Shown piece after piece: positions 37,447-45,542 of a stretch of 63,639 nt of DNA. How positions within the stretch are numbered: position 1 is the stretch's first letter; the number at the start of each line of letters is the position of its first letter. Source of the DNA: Desulfobulbaceae bacterium (lineage in GTDB: Bacteria > Desulfobacterota > Desulfobulbia > Desulfobulbales > Desulfurivibrionaceae); the NCBI GenBank assembly GCA_004332195.1, contig SJBG01000010.1:1-63639 (forward strand). The letters are read 5' to 3'. Below the pieces are notes generated by a model, which saw only the letters and a program-made list of their open reading frames with translations, had not been told where the DNA came from and did not search any database. Made by a program: the position numbers and the translations under genes.

Positions 37447-37573
37447 CAAGTTACTCCTCATCGCAAGGGCTGGGGTTGTTTTTGGCTAAGCGAACTCCCG
37501 CGGAACTTAGCATCAATCGGGCGCTAAGTCAATATTTGACTACCCAGCATCATCCTTTTTGCATCCTTTTTTG

Positions 37574-37603
37574 TTGACATTTCCTTGATTGCTTCGTTAT
37601 AGC
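37574..37603 (+). promoter_or_regulatory. sigma70-like promoter upstream of the tusA cluster
   Basis: TTGACA (37574-37579), an 18-bp spacer and TATAGC (37598-37603). A near-consensus pair, pointing toward tusA 430 bp away, with the dispersed repeat lying between promoter and gene. Inference only. Confidence 0.45.
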
Positions 37604-37788
37604 TTAGCCACTAAAGCGAAATCAAAGAGGGGGCTTTTTTTGTGATGGCCCTGTTCTTTTTGTGGGGTTGACAAACTTATCGCCCAGAACTTTCATTTTT
37701 TGATTAGCCCCGAAACTCCCCCCCCAAAAAAAAATGATGGTTTCGAGGCCATTTATCGTACCCAAGAAAGCCCGGAGAAAGTAGTAAA

Positions 37789-37962
37789 GGCCACCTTGAA
37801 AAATTAGCTATTTTGTTCGAGTTTACGGCACGTAAAAAAAATGGTTGACCGATGCCGGTCAACAAGGGAACTTATTACCGCAGGCATATGGTTGATATTC
37901 CGAGGATAATTTTTTGAGCATAACGCAGAAATCGGGCGAAAGAGCAATTTTTCAAGGTGGCC
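37789..37962 (-). repeat. dispersed inverted-repeat element, copy 3 (174 bp with insert)
   Basis: Reverse orientation. The ends and interior match the other copies, but between GTTTACGGCA and TTACCGCAGG it carries an extra ~35 bp that contains a hairpin, GTTGACC-GATGCC-GGTCAAC. The A-end points to tusA, whose ATG is 68 bp away. Confidence 0.88.
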
Positions 37963-38030
37963 TAAAATCTAACAAGATCGGTAAAATTTTTCCATCACCC
38001 ACCCATCCATGACATGAAAGGAGAAAAACT

Positions 38031-38273
38031 ATGGATCTAAACAGCATTACTCCCGACAAAACCCTGGACACCAAAGGATTGAGTTGCCCCATGCCTTTGT
38101 TGAAGACCAAAAAAGCCATCAGCCAGCTCAGTTCCGGCCAGGTTATTGAAGTTCTTGGAACCGATCCTGGCTCCAAAAACGACATGGCCGGTTGGTGTGA
38201 ACGCGAAGGCCACCAGTTTCTAGGACTTAAGGAAGACGATGGTTTTTTCCGGGTCTATATGAAAAAAGGTTGA
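38031..38273 (+). CDS. TusA-family sulfur carrier protein
   Basis: 80 residues, the TusA/SirA-like fold. The conserved sulfur-carrying cysteine is in LDTKGLSCPMPLLKTKKAI (Cys-Pro-x-Pro), followed by SGQVIEVLGTDPGSKNDMAGWCEREGH. These proteins hand persulfide sulfur to DsrE/TusBCD-type partners in thiolation or sulfur metabolism. ATG 38031 has AAAGGAG seven bases upstream. The neighbours are DsrE-like genes, so a sulfur-trafficking role in a sulfur-metabolising bacterium is likely. Confidence 0.92.
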   Translation: MDLNSITPDKTLDTKGLSCPMPLLKTKKAISQLSSGQVIEVLGTDPGSKNDMAGWCEREGHQFLGLKEDDGFFRVYMKKG

Positions 38274-38410
38274 TGATTAAAATCTTGCTCTGGCAACCGG
38301 AAAATTTGGGCATCCCTCCAGCGTAGGCGAGTCGATCGAGCGGAGGTGTTGTCGTATGGTCGTGGATCCCCGAGATCCCAGGCCGGCAATAATTTATGAC
38401 GGAGGACGGC

Positions 38411-38725
38411 ATGGCCAAAAGTTTAGGTATTTTCGTTACTAATCCCGGCAACATGCAGCATGTGCTGGGGATCACCAAAGCCGCCAAGGCTAAAGGATCT
38501 CAAGTTAAGATATTCTTTACTTGGGAGGGCACCAGGTTGGCCAAGGATCCATCCTTCCCCCAGTTGGCGGAAATGGCCGACGATGTTGCCATTTGTGCCG
38601 ATAGTTACAAGAAGATGGGTTTTGATGTCAACGACGTTCCTGCGGGCATGACCCCGGACAAAATGGCCACCCAGGCCCAGCACGGAGCTATCATTGAAGA
38701 CTACGACCGTTATCTGACTTTATAG
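38411..38725 (+). CDS. DsrE-family protein
   Basis: 104 residues: a DsrE/DsrF-like alpha/beta protein (AKSLGIFVTNPGNMQHVLGITKAAKAKGSQVKIFF, LAEMADDVAICADSYKKMGF). The cysteine in VAICADSYKK is at the position that carries sulfur in DsrE-type proteins. ATG 38411 has GGAGG five bases upstream. It is followed after 14 bp by another small DsrE-like gene. Confidence 0.82.
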   Translation: MAKSLGIFVTNPGNMQHVLGITKAAKAKGSQVKIFFTWEGTRLAKDPSFPQLAEMADDVAICADSYKKMGFDVNDVPAGMTPDKMATQAQHGAIIEDYDRYLTL

Positions 38726-38739
38726 GGAGAGAGAAGATC

Positions 38740-39036
38740 ATGTCGAAAAAAGTCTGCTTTTTGTATGCCAACCCGGATTATGTCGTCGACGGAATGCGTT
38801 CCGCTCTTGGCTTGGCGGTGGAAAACAACTACGCTTACGGGGCGGTGTTGGTCGATATGCCGAAGCTTAGCGAACACGACCAGGAAAACCTGGACTGGAT
38901 TCGCGACATGGAAGGAGAGGTTTATTCCACCGTGCCCGCCAATTGCGAGAAAAACGGTCTTGCTCCCATCACTCTGGAAGAGCTGGGCGAGCAGTTGCGG
39001 GAAATGGATGTTATCATCCCCTTTGGTCCCAGGTAA
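38740..39036 (+). CDS. small DsrE/F-like protein
   Basis: 98 residues. KKVCFLYANPDYVVDGMRSALGLAVENNYAYGAVLVD has the fold pattern of the DsrE/F/TusBCD family (a first beta-strand, then a long helix), and VPANCEKNGLAPITLEELGEQLREMDVIIPFG follows. Cysteines occur at residue 5 and in ANCEKN. It may be a third sulfur-relay partner. Shine-Dalgarno GGGAGAG upstream. Assignment is by pattern, less certain than the previous gene. Confidence 0.68.
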   Translation: MSKKVCFLYANPDYVVDGMRSALGLAVENNYAYGAVLVDMPKLSEHDQENLDWIRDMEGEVYSTVPANCEKNGLAPITLEELGEQLREMDVIIPFGPR

Positions 39037-39088
39037 AATTTCTTATAAATCCGGTGAGATTTCCGTCAATTACCTAGGAGTTTAGCCT

Positions 39089-39262
39089 ATGAAGATCCTT
39101 AATGTGTATCGTTCCGAGCCCAACGCTGATATCAAGAAGTTGGTGGAGATTGTCACCGAGGGCCGCGAGGCCGGCGAATTCAAGCTCTACAGTGGAGATG
39201 TTGATTATGATAAGTTGGTGGATATGGTTTATGATGCCGATAAAACCATCTGTTGGTGGTAA
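39089..39262 (+). CDS. 57-residue conserved-looking protein at the end of the tusA-dsrE cluster
   Basis: ATG 39089 with AGGAG upstream; reads MKILNVYRSEPNADIKKLVE, then TEGREAGEFKLYSGDVDYDK and ends DADKTICWW. It is too short for many gene callers. The single Cys near the C-terminus, the position 53 bp after the previous DsrE-like gene and the gene-like composition suggest a DsrH/TusB-like small partner, but the family is not recognised. Confidence 0.6.
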   Translation: MKILNVYRSEPNADIKKLVEIVTEGREAGEFKLYSGDVDYDKLVDMVYDADKTICWW

Positions 39263-39291
39263 AGTGAACCAAGCATCATGACTTATCCAGC

Positions 39292-40383
39292 TTGAACCAA
39301 TCACCTTTTCTCTCCGTCGTCATTCCCAACCATGGCGGAGCGGCTACGATTGCCGCTTGTCTGGAGGCGGTGTTGGCCTCGCGGTATGATGATTTTGAAG
39401 TGGTGGTGGTGGATGACGGCTCTGTCGATGATTCGGTGGCGATAATCCGCCGCTATCCCTGCCGCTTGCTGTTGCTGCCGGTTCAGCGGGGGGCCTCGGC
39501 GGCCCGCAATGCCGGAGCGGCGGTGGCCAAAGGTGAGTATCTTCTCTTCATTGACGCCGATTGTCTTGTCCTGCCGAACACCTTGGCTGTGGCAGGGATG
39601 GTCGCCCGGCAATTTGGGCCGGATTGGATTGTCGGCGGCACTTATACGCCCCGTCCTCCCCCCCCGGATGACACCCGCTTTTTCAGCCTGTTTCAGTCGG
39701 TGTTTATTCACCACTTTGAGAGCAAGCGCTTTATCGACCCCGATTATGTGGCCAGTCATGCTATGGTCATTGCTGCGGTCAGCTTCCGCCAAAGCGGCGG
39801 GTTTCCCAGCGATTTTTTGCCGATCATTGAGGACGTGGAGTTCAGTCACCGCCTGCGTCGCCAGGGCTATAAAATGCGGATGGCCGCACAAATGCTGGTT
39901 CGCCATGTTTTTAACTACAACCTGCGCCGTTCCCTGGCCAATGCCCGCCGCAAGTCTCGTTACTGGACCCTTTATTCCTTGAAAAATCGCGACTTGCTCA
40001 GTGATTCCGGCGTTGCCTCGCACGAGTTGAAAATCAATGTTGCCGCCTTTGCCCTGACTGTCATTTTGTTGATTTTGTTGATCACCGCCTGGCTGGGTCC
40101 GATCCTTTTGCCGGGAGTCGTCGATCAAGTTGTCGAAGAGGCCTCTTTGCCTGGCACGGTGATCGGTTCGGGCCTGACCTTGATTTTTGGCTTGCAGTTG
40201 CTCAACGGCCTGGTTCAGAGCAAGTTGTTACTCGCATTTTACCGGGCGGGTGGTTGTTTTTTTACGATGAGGGCTGGGGTTTACTATGCCTTTATTTATC
40301 CCCTGCCGGTGGGTTTGGGTGGATTGGGCGGCCTTTGGACCTATCTCTGGCAAAGAACAACCGATGCAGCAAAAAATCCATAA
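39292..40383 (+). CDS. family 2 glycosyltransferase with C-terminal membrane helices
   Basis: 363 residues. GT2 (GT-A fold): FLSVVIPNHGGAATIAACLEAVL, VVVVDDGSVDDSV, LFIDADCLVLPNT (the Asp-x-Asp metal site) and FLPIIEDVEFSHRLRRQGYKM. The C-terminal third has three hydrophobic helices, so the active domain is cytosolic and membrane-tethered. The only in-frame start is a TTG at 39292 (an in-frame stop is 27 bp upstream). It is followed by a radical SAM gene; a GT2 plus radical SAM pair suggests peptide or lipid modification, but no precursor peptide was found between them. Confidence 0.82.
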   Translation: MNQSPFLSVVIPNHGGAATIAACLEAVLASRYDDFEVVVVDDGSVDDSVAIIRRYPCRLLLLPVQRGASAARNAGAAVAKGEYLLFIDADCLVLPNTLAVAGMVARQFGPDWIVGGTYTPRPPPPDDTRFFSLFQSVFIHHFESKRFIDPDYVASHAMVIAAVSFRQSGGFPSDFLPIIEDVEFSHRLRRQGYKMRMAAQMLVRHVFNYNLRRSLANARRKSRYWTLYSLKNRDLLSDSGVASHELKINVAAFALTVILLILLITAWLGPILLPGVVDQVVEEASLPGTVIGSGLTLIFGLQLLNGLVQSKLLLAFYRAGGCFFTMRAGVYYAFIYPLPVGLGGLGGLWTYLWQRTTDAAKNP

Positions 40384-40588
40384 CCACAAGGAATTAGAAC
40401 AAAAAAATGCTTGAACGAGCAAAAACAGAACCGCAGCAGGTAAGACCTCAGGGCAGGACCAAAGGGGCAGGATCAAAGAAACATAGACCAATAGGGATAG
40501 GGATAAGGGTAGGAACGATAGCAGTCCCGCTGAGGTCGGCCCGGTTAATAGCCATTGCCAAGGCCGAAATCGAGGCCGAGGTCCAGGG

Positions 40589-41839
40589 TTGAACCAGGAT
40601 GACGGCGGTGGGCTGCCAATCAAGTCGGGTGGTCGTTCTTATTCGTTATTCCGACACTTTTGGAGCATTTTTCGCAAAAAAAACCCCATTCATTTAACGA
40701 TTTTTCTCACTCGGCGCTGTAACCAGCGCTGCTCTTTTTGTTTTTATCTGGCCGCCGATGCGTCGAGCGATACGGCAACAAATGGCGCGACCAGCCTTGC
40801 CCCGGTCAACTTAGCCGGCGGTTTGGCCGGCAGCGCCGGGTCGGCAGGCTTAGTCTCAGCCGCTGATTTGCCGGCCAGTCCACCAACTTTCAGTGATTCC
40901 GAGTTGTCTTTAGCGGAGTTGACCAGGATTGCCGATTCCTGTCCGCCCCTGCTCTGGTTGGCTTTTTCCGGTGGGGAGATTTTTTTACGATCCGATCTGG
41001 TTGATATTGCCGTAGCTTTTTATCGTCGAACCCGGCCGGCCGTCATCCTTTTTCCCACCAATGGCTTGAGTACCGAGCGGATTGTCGGAGCCATGTCCGA
41101 GATTGTGCGTAGTTGTCCGCGCAGCACCGTGGTGGTGAAACTTTCCCTGGACGGACCGGCGGCAACTCACGACCGCTTGCGAGGGGTGGCTGGCAGTCAC
41201 GCCGCCTGTTTGCGTACCGCCGTTGAGCTGGGCAAGCTGCAAGATGATTATCGTAACTTCGAGTTGGGCGTCAACTCGGTCTTTTGTCCGGCAACCCAGG
41301 ACAGTATGCAGGAAACCATTGATTTTGTGGCTCAGCTCCCCTACATCAATACCCATACTATTTCCCTGGCCCGTGGAGCGTTGGCCGACCAAAGTCAACT
41401 GGTGACTGATCTGGAAAAATACCGCCAAGCCGGGGAGTATCTTGCGACCAAGCTAAAAACCGGCCAGGCCCGCACGTATCGTTTTGGTGGGGCCCGACTC
41501 AAGGCGGCGCAGGATATCCTCCAGCGCCGTTATATTCTGGAAACCGCCCGCCAGCAGCGAGCCCTGCTGCCCTGTTATGCCGGTCGGCTAAATCTGGTGA
41601 TTACCGACACCGGCGAGACTTATCCTTGTGAGAATTTTCAGCGCAAAATGCGGTTGGGCAATATTCGCGCATGTAACGGAGATCTGGTCCGTCTACTGCA
41701 AACAACCAGGGTCCGGCAAGTGCTGAGCGCAATCAAGAGCGACGGCTGCTTTTGTACCCACGAATGCTTTATGATGACCAATATTCTCTTTAATCCCACC
41801 ACTTATCCGGCCTTACTCAAGGAGTATAAGCAACTCTAA
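40589..41839 (+). CDS. radical SAM protein with SPASM-like C-terminal cluster region
   Basis: 416 residues. The S-adenosylmethionine cluster motif is CNQRCSFC (Cys-x3-Cys-x2-Cys), followed at once by an Ala/Ser/Gly-rich low-complexity insert (~50 residues, LAGGLAGSAGSAGLVSAADL). The core continues WLAFSGGEIFLRSDLVDIAV and VVVKLSLDGPAATHDRLRG. The C-terminus has SPASM-type cysteines in LPCYAG, YPCENF and DGCFCTHECF. SPASM proteins usually modify peptides or proteins. The start is a TTG at 40589 without a strong ribosome-binding site, so it is uncertain. About 205 bp separates it from the glycosyltransferase. Confidence 0.82.
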   Translation: MNQDDGGGLPIKSGGRSYSLFRHFWSIFRKKNPIHLTIFLTRRCNQRCSFCFYLAADASSDTATNGATSLAPVNLAGGLAGSAGSAGLVSAADLPASPPTFSDSELSLAELTRIADSCPPLLWLAFSGGEIFLRSDLVDIAVAFYRRTRPAVILFPTNGLSTERIVGAMSEIVRSCPRSTVVVKLSLDGPAATHDRLRGVAGSHAACLRTAVELGKLQDDYRNFELGVNSVFCPATQDSMQETIDFVAQLPYINTHTISLARGALADQSQLVTDLEKYRQAGEYLATKLKTGQARTYRFGGARLKAAQDILQRRYILETARQQRALLPCYAGRLNLVITDTGETYPCENFQRKMRLGNIRACNGDLVRLLQTTRVRQVLSAIKSDGCFCTHECFMMTNILFNPTTYPALLKEYKQL

Positions 41840-42060
41840 CCCGGCTCCACCAGGCTCACGTCCGGCGATTAATGCCGACACTATATCGCACATTTTGATA
41901 ATCAACCATCGGCTCCCTCCCTTCCTTCCCTTTGTGAGTACATGCCAGATTCAGCATGACGCAGTTCGCCGGGTCGAACAAACACCGGAGGAGTCAGCCT
42001 TGACACGACACTGGTGACTAACGGCTATCAATAGATTTTATTTGACAGCGCCAAATGAAG

Positions 42061-42097
42061 AAAACCCCGAAATCCTTGGCAAGGATTTCGGGGTTTG
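42061..42097 (-). terminator. rho-independent terminator after the tRNA-Ser genes
   Basis: AACCCCGAAATCCTT and AAGGATTTCGGGGTT form a perfect ~15-bp stem with a short loop, followed on the minus strand by TTTTC. It lies about 10 bp beyond the 3' end of tRNA-Ser(GCU). Confidence 0.85.
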
Positions 42098-42107
42098 GAT
42101 TGCGATA

Positions 42108-42202
42108 TGGCGGAGAGAGAGGGATTCGAACCCTCGGTAGAGTTTTTTGACCCTACACTCGCTTAGCAGGCGAGCACCATCGGCCAGCTCGGTCATCTCT
42201 CC
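42108..42202 (-). tRNA. tRNA-Ser (anticodon GCU)
   Basis: About 95 nt with an encoded CCA. Acceptor stem GGAGAGA/TCTCTCC, D-arm GAGCTGGCCGATGGTGCTC, anticodon loop CTGCTAA in a GCGAGT-type stem, a long class II variable arm (GTGTAGGG ... ACTCTACC) and the T-loop GGTTCGAATCC. Reads AGC/AGU codons. Confidence 0.95.
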
Positions 42203-42261
42203 GCAGTACTCAGCAAACTGCTGCCAACTCTGCTCACAATTTCTTAAGGAGATGAGCAAGC

Positions 42262-42347
42262 TGGCGGAGGAGGTAGGATTCGAACCCACGGTACTTTCGT
42301 ACAACGGTTTTCAAGACCGCCGCCTTAAACCACTCGGCCACTCCTCC
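42262..42347 (-). tRNA. tRNA-Ser (anticodon UGA)
   Basis: About 86 nt with an encoded CCA. Acceptor GGAGGAG/CTCCTCC, D-arm GAGTGGTTTAAGGC, anticodon loop CTTGAAA, variable arm TGTACGAAAGTACCG and T-loop GGTTCGAATCC. Reads UCN, chiefly UCA. It lies 59 bp upstream of tRNA-Ser(GCU) on the same strand. Confidence 0.95.
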
Positions 42348-42482
42348 AAACGACCAGGACTATGTACCATCGCCAGGTCCATCCTGTCAATCCCGGCATC
42401 ACATCCCGGCATCACATCCCGGTACCGCACGGTTGTTGGTTGATGCGGTCGTCGGGGAGCGAGAGCGATTAGCTTAAAAAAA

Positions 42483-42535
42483 TCAAACAAGAAAACACCC
42501 TAAGCTAACTGCGAACGGCTAACGGCTGATGGCTT
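42483..42535. repeat. short GCTAAC-type dispersed repeat, copy 2, overlapping the radA 3' end
   Basis: AACAAGAAAACACCCTAAGC then GCTAACTGCGAACGGCTAAC and related units, matching the copy at 36900-36957. On the minus strand part of it encodes the last ~10 residues of RadA (SAVSRSQLA). Confidence 0.6.
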
Positions 42536-43894
42536 TTCCAAAATCGCCAGAGCTTGCTCAAGTTTGTTGACGGCGTGGATCTCAAGGCCGTCAATTTTTT
42601 CCTTGGGGGCGTTGGCCTTGGCCAACACCGCTCGGCGAAAGCCATGTTTTTTGGCCTCACGCAGGCGTTCCTGGCCGTTAAGCACCGGGCGAATTTCCCC
42701 GGCCAGGCCAACCTCGCCAAAAACCACCAGATCCGCGGGCAATGCCCGATTGCGCAGGCTTGAGGCCACCGCCAGCAGCATCGCCAAATCGGCGCCGGTT
42801 TCGGTAACCTTGACCCCACCCACCACATTGATAAAGACATCGCGGTTGTAAGTGGACAGGCGGCCGTGTCGGTGCAGCACCGCCAGCAGCATCGCCAGGC
42901 GGTTGTTATCAAGGCCCACCGCCAGTCGGCGGGGAATCTCGGCCCGAGATTCATCTACCAGGGCTTGGATTTCCACCAGCAGGGGGCGACTGCCCTCCCA
43001 AAGAGCGGTGACCAGACTGCCAGGGTTGATCTCGCTTGAGCGGGAGAGAAAAATAGCCGACGGGTTACTGACTTCCTTTAACCCCTGGTCGGTCATGGCA
43101 AAGATCCCCAGCTCGTTGACCGCCCCGTAACGATTTTTGATCGCTCGCAACATGCGGTAACGGCTGTCCAGATTACCCTCGAAATAACAAACCACGTCGA
43201 TGATATGCTCAAGCACCCGGGGGCCGGCAAGGTCTCCCGATTTGGTTACATGCCCCACCAGGAAAACGGCAGTGCCGCTCTCTTTGGCAAAGCGGGTGAG
43301 CATGGCGGCGGCCTCCCGGACTTGGGTGACGCCGCCCGGGGCTGAGGCCAGGGCGCCAACCTGCATAGTCTGAATAGAATCGATAATCAGTACCGGCGGT
43401 TTAATTTCTTCGGCGGTGGCTAAAATATTTTCCACCACTGTTTCCGCTAACAGCAATACGCCTTTTTGCGGCAAACCCAGGCGTTGAGAACTCATGGCGA
43501 TCTGCCGGGGCGATTCCTCGCCGGAAACGTACAAAACCTGGTGGCGCGGGCCCAAGGCGCAGGCCACCTGCAACAGGCAGGTACTTTTGCCCACTCCCGG
43601 ATCGCCACCGACCAGAACCACCGAACCGGGTACCAGACCTCCGCCCAGCACTCGGTCAAACTCGACCATTGTCGTACTGATTCGGGCCACCTCCGCCAAT
43701 TCCACCGAACCGATGGCCTGGACCGGACTCACCACCCCGCTGTAGCCGCCAAGATGCCTCGAACTGGCGGCGGCCGACAACGATCGATGTTCCTTCATGG
43801 TGTTCCACTGGCCGCAACCAGAACATTGTCCAGCCCATTTGCCGGTGAGCGTCCCACAATTGTCGCAGATATATTCGCTTTTATGCTTGGCCAT
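42500..43894 (-). CDS. radA: DNA repair protein RadA
   Basis: 464 residues, RecA-like branch-migration protein. The N-terminal zinc finger is YICDNCGTLTGKWAGQCSGCGQWNTM (four Cys). Walker A is LVGGDPGVGKSTCL, the RadA motif is IKNRYGAVNELGIFAM, and the C-terminal Lon-like domain contains NRLAMLLAVLHRHGRL and GEVGLAGEIRPV. The extreme C-terminus is encoded by a short dispersed repeat, so its last residues differ from the family. ATG 43894 gives MAKHKSEYICDNCG. A dispersed ~141-bp repeat lies 52 bp upstream. Confidence 0.96.
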   Translation of the reverse strand: MAKHKSEYICDNCGTLTGKWAGQCSGCGQWNTMKEHRSLSAAASSRHLGGYSGVVSPVQAIGSVELAEVARISTTMVEFDRVLGGGLVPGSVVLVGGDPGVGKSTCLLQVACALGPRHQVLYVSGEESPRQIAMSSQRLGLPQKGVLLLAETVVENILATAEEIKPPVLIIDSIQTMQVGALASAPGGVTQVREAAAMLTRFAKESGTAVFLVGHVTKSGDLAGPRVLEHIIDVVCYFEGNLDSRYRMLRAIKNRYGAVNELGIFAMTDQGLKEVSNPSAIFLSRSSEINPGSLVTALWEGSRPLLVEIQALVDESRAEIPRRLAVGLDNNRLAMLLAVLHRHGRLSTYNRDVFINVVGGVKVTETGADLAMLLAVASSLRNRALPADLVVFGEVGLAGEIRPVLNGQERLREAKKHGFRRAVLAKANAPKEKIDGLEIHAVNKLEQALAILEKPSAVSRSQLA

Positions 43895-43946
43895 ACTTCT
43901 TCCAGGCCTCCTAACCCCTAACGCATTTGCCCGAGAATAAACCTTA

Positions 43947-44087
43947 GGCCACCTTGAAAAATTGCTCTTTCGCCCGATTTCTGCGTTATGCTCAAAAAAT
44001 TATCCTCGGAATATCAACCATATGCCTGCGGTAATTTTTTGCGCATGCCGTAAACTCGAACAAAATAGCTGATTTTTCAAGGTAGCC
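43947..44087 (+). repeat. dispersed ~141-bp inverted-repeat element, copy 4
   Basis: Full-length, from GGCCACCTTGAAAAATTGCT to ATTTTTCAAGGTAGCC. This copy can serve as the reference for the family. The A-end is 52 bp from the radA start and faces it; the other end lies near the 3' end of hemW. Confidence 0.93.
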
Positions 44088-44189
44088 CTTAATGGTTGCG
44101 TTTATAAGTAACAAAATTGATAAACGTTACCTATAAAACAGCAACCGACCCCCCCGGTTGCTGCGCTTGCAAGTTACATTTAGGCCAGG

Positions 44190-45329
44190 CTAAACCAGGC
44201 GATGTAAAACTTGATTGGCCAGGGCCAGACCCCGTTGGCTCAGAGCCATTCGCTCTTGATCAATCAGTAGCAGGCCGTCGACCACCAATTCGTCCAGAAT
44301 TTCTTGATAATAACCCTGGGGAGTCAAGGCAAAACGTTGTTTAAGTTCGGCAATTTTCACCCCCTGGCACCGGCGCAAACCCATGATCACTGTTTCCCGA
44401 AAACTTGCCGCTCGCCCCAGGGCCTCAACCTCAGCGTAGGGGGCCTGACCGCTGTTCAACTGGCGCTGGTAGCGGCCAGGGCTGGCGACATTGCTGATCC
44501 GCAGGCCGGAAAGGCAGGACACCGCCGCCGCCCCTAAGCCCAGATAGGAACCATTCTGCCAGTAATTAAGATTATGGCGGCATTGGCGGCCCGGACGGCA
44601 GAAATTAGCCACCTCATAATGCTCATAACCCGCCCGGCCCAAGGTTGCTTGCGCTGCCAATTCCATCTCGATCACCTGGTCTTCCTCGGGCAGATGAAGT
44701 TGTTGGTCGGCCATCGCCCGGGCCAACACGGTTCCCTCCTCCAAGGTCAACTGATAAAGGGCCAGGTGGGCGGGGGCAAACTCCAGGGCCAGCGTCAGAT
44801 CAGCGGCAAAGCTTTGCATGCTCTGGCCCGGTAGACCATAAATCAGGTCAATATTGACATTGGTGAACTCAGCCTTTCCGGCCCAGGCCAGAGCTTGCAG
44901 GGCCTCTTGGCGGGTGTGGCTACGTCCCACCCCCTTGAGCAAATCATCGTTGAAACTCTGGATGCCGATACTTAATCGATTGACTCCGGCCTGGCGCAGG
45001 CTTTGCAGTAAATCAAGGCTCAGGGTGTTGGGGTTGCTTTCAATGGTGATTTCCGGCGCCGGGACGAAATTGAAAATCTCCCGCAACCCGGATAGCAGGG
45101 GTTTCAAGGTGGCGGCGGGATAAATGGTCGGGGTGCCGCCGCCGATAAAGAGCGTGGAAAAAACCCGGTCCCGGCTCCAGGGCAGAGCCGCCATTTGTCG
45201 GGCCTGAGCCAGGATCGCCGCGGGATATAAACTTGGTGGCCGCAAGCAGGGCCATGAAGCAAAAGCGCAATAAGCGCACTTACTCAGACAGAAGGGAATA
45301 TGAACATAAATACCGACACGTTCCCGCAT
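44190..45329 (-). CDS. hemW: HemW-type radical SAM protein (haem chaperone, HemN-like)
   Basis: 379 residues. GIYVHIPFCLSKCAYCAFAS contains the Cys-x3-Cys-x2-Cys followed by Ala rather than a fourth Cys, a HemW trait that separates it from true coproporphyrinogen dehydrogenase HemN. Further on are STLFIGGGTPTIYP, ITIESNPNTLS, GVNRLSIGIQSF, NVNIDLIYGLPGQ, CRHNLNYWQNGSYLGLGAAA and a winged-helix C-terminus. HemW inserts haem into respiratory proteins. ATG 45329 is preferred; a TTG at 45362 opens a longer frame. hemC and cobA/hemD lie just beyond, making this a tetrapyrrole neighbourhood. Confidence 0.88.
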   Translation of the reverse strand: MRERVGIYVHIPFCLSKCAYCAFASWPCLRPPSLYPAAILAQARQMAALPWSRDRVFSTLFIGGGTPTIYPAATLKPLLSGLREIFNFVPAPEITIESNPNTLSLDLLQSLRQAGVNRLSIGIQSFNDDLLKGVGRSHTRQEALQALAWAGKAEFTNVNIDLIYGLPGQSMQSFAADLTLALEFAPAHLALYQLTLEEGTVLARAMADQQLHLPEEDQVIEMELAAQATLGRAGYEHYEVANFCRPGRQCRHNLNYWQNGSYLGLGAAAVSCLSGLRISNVASPGRYQRQLNSGQAPYAEVEALGRAASFRETVIMGLRRCQGVKIAELKQRFALTPQGYYQEILDELVVDGLLLIDQERMALSQRGLALANQVLHRLV

Positions 45330-45375
45330 CAGAGCGCGGCCTTTTGATTTTGGGAGGCACAAGATTTTAACACAA

Positions 45376-45518
45376 GGCCACCTTGAAAAATTGCTCTTTC
45401 GCCCGATTTCTGTGTTATGCTCAAAAAATTATCCTCGGAATATCAACCATATGCCCTGCGGTAATTTTCTTGCGCATGCCCTGAACTCGAACAAAACAGC
45501 TAATTTTTCAAGGTAGCC
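45376..45518 (+). repeat. dispersed ~141-bp inverted-repeat element, copy 5
   Basis: Full length (143 bp), closely similar to copy 4 (differences such as TGTGTTATGC and an extra C in GCCCTGCGG). The A-end is 46 bp from hemW ATG 45329 and faces it; the other end adjoins the 3' end of hemC. Confidence 0.92.
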
Positions 45519-45542
45519 ACAAGATTTTGACGGATTCAGGAT

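Larger units (their letters stand above)
37447..38030. other. intergenic region with promoter and dispersed repeat
   Basis: About 580 bp. Besides a sigma70-like promoter (37574-37603) and repeat copy 3 (37789-37962) there is an imperfect hairpin around 37706-37750 (GCCCCGAAAC with GTTTCGAGGC) and long C and A homopolymers. No protein-coding potential seen. Confidence 0.6.

Noticed and set aside
42385-42430. CRISPR-like short repeats (ATCCCGGCATCAC units)
   Set aside because: Three contiguous 13-bp units with no spacers; simple tandem repeat. No CRISPR array or cas gene is present in the window.
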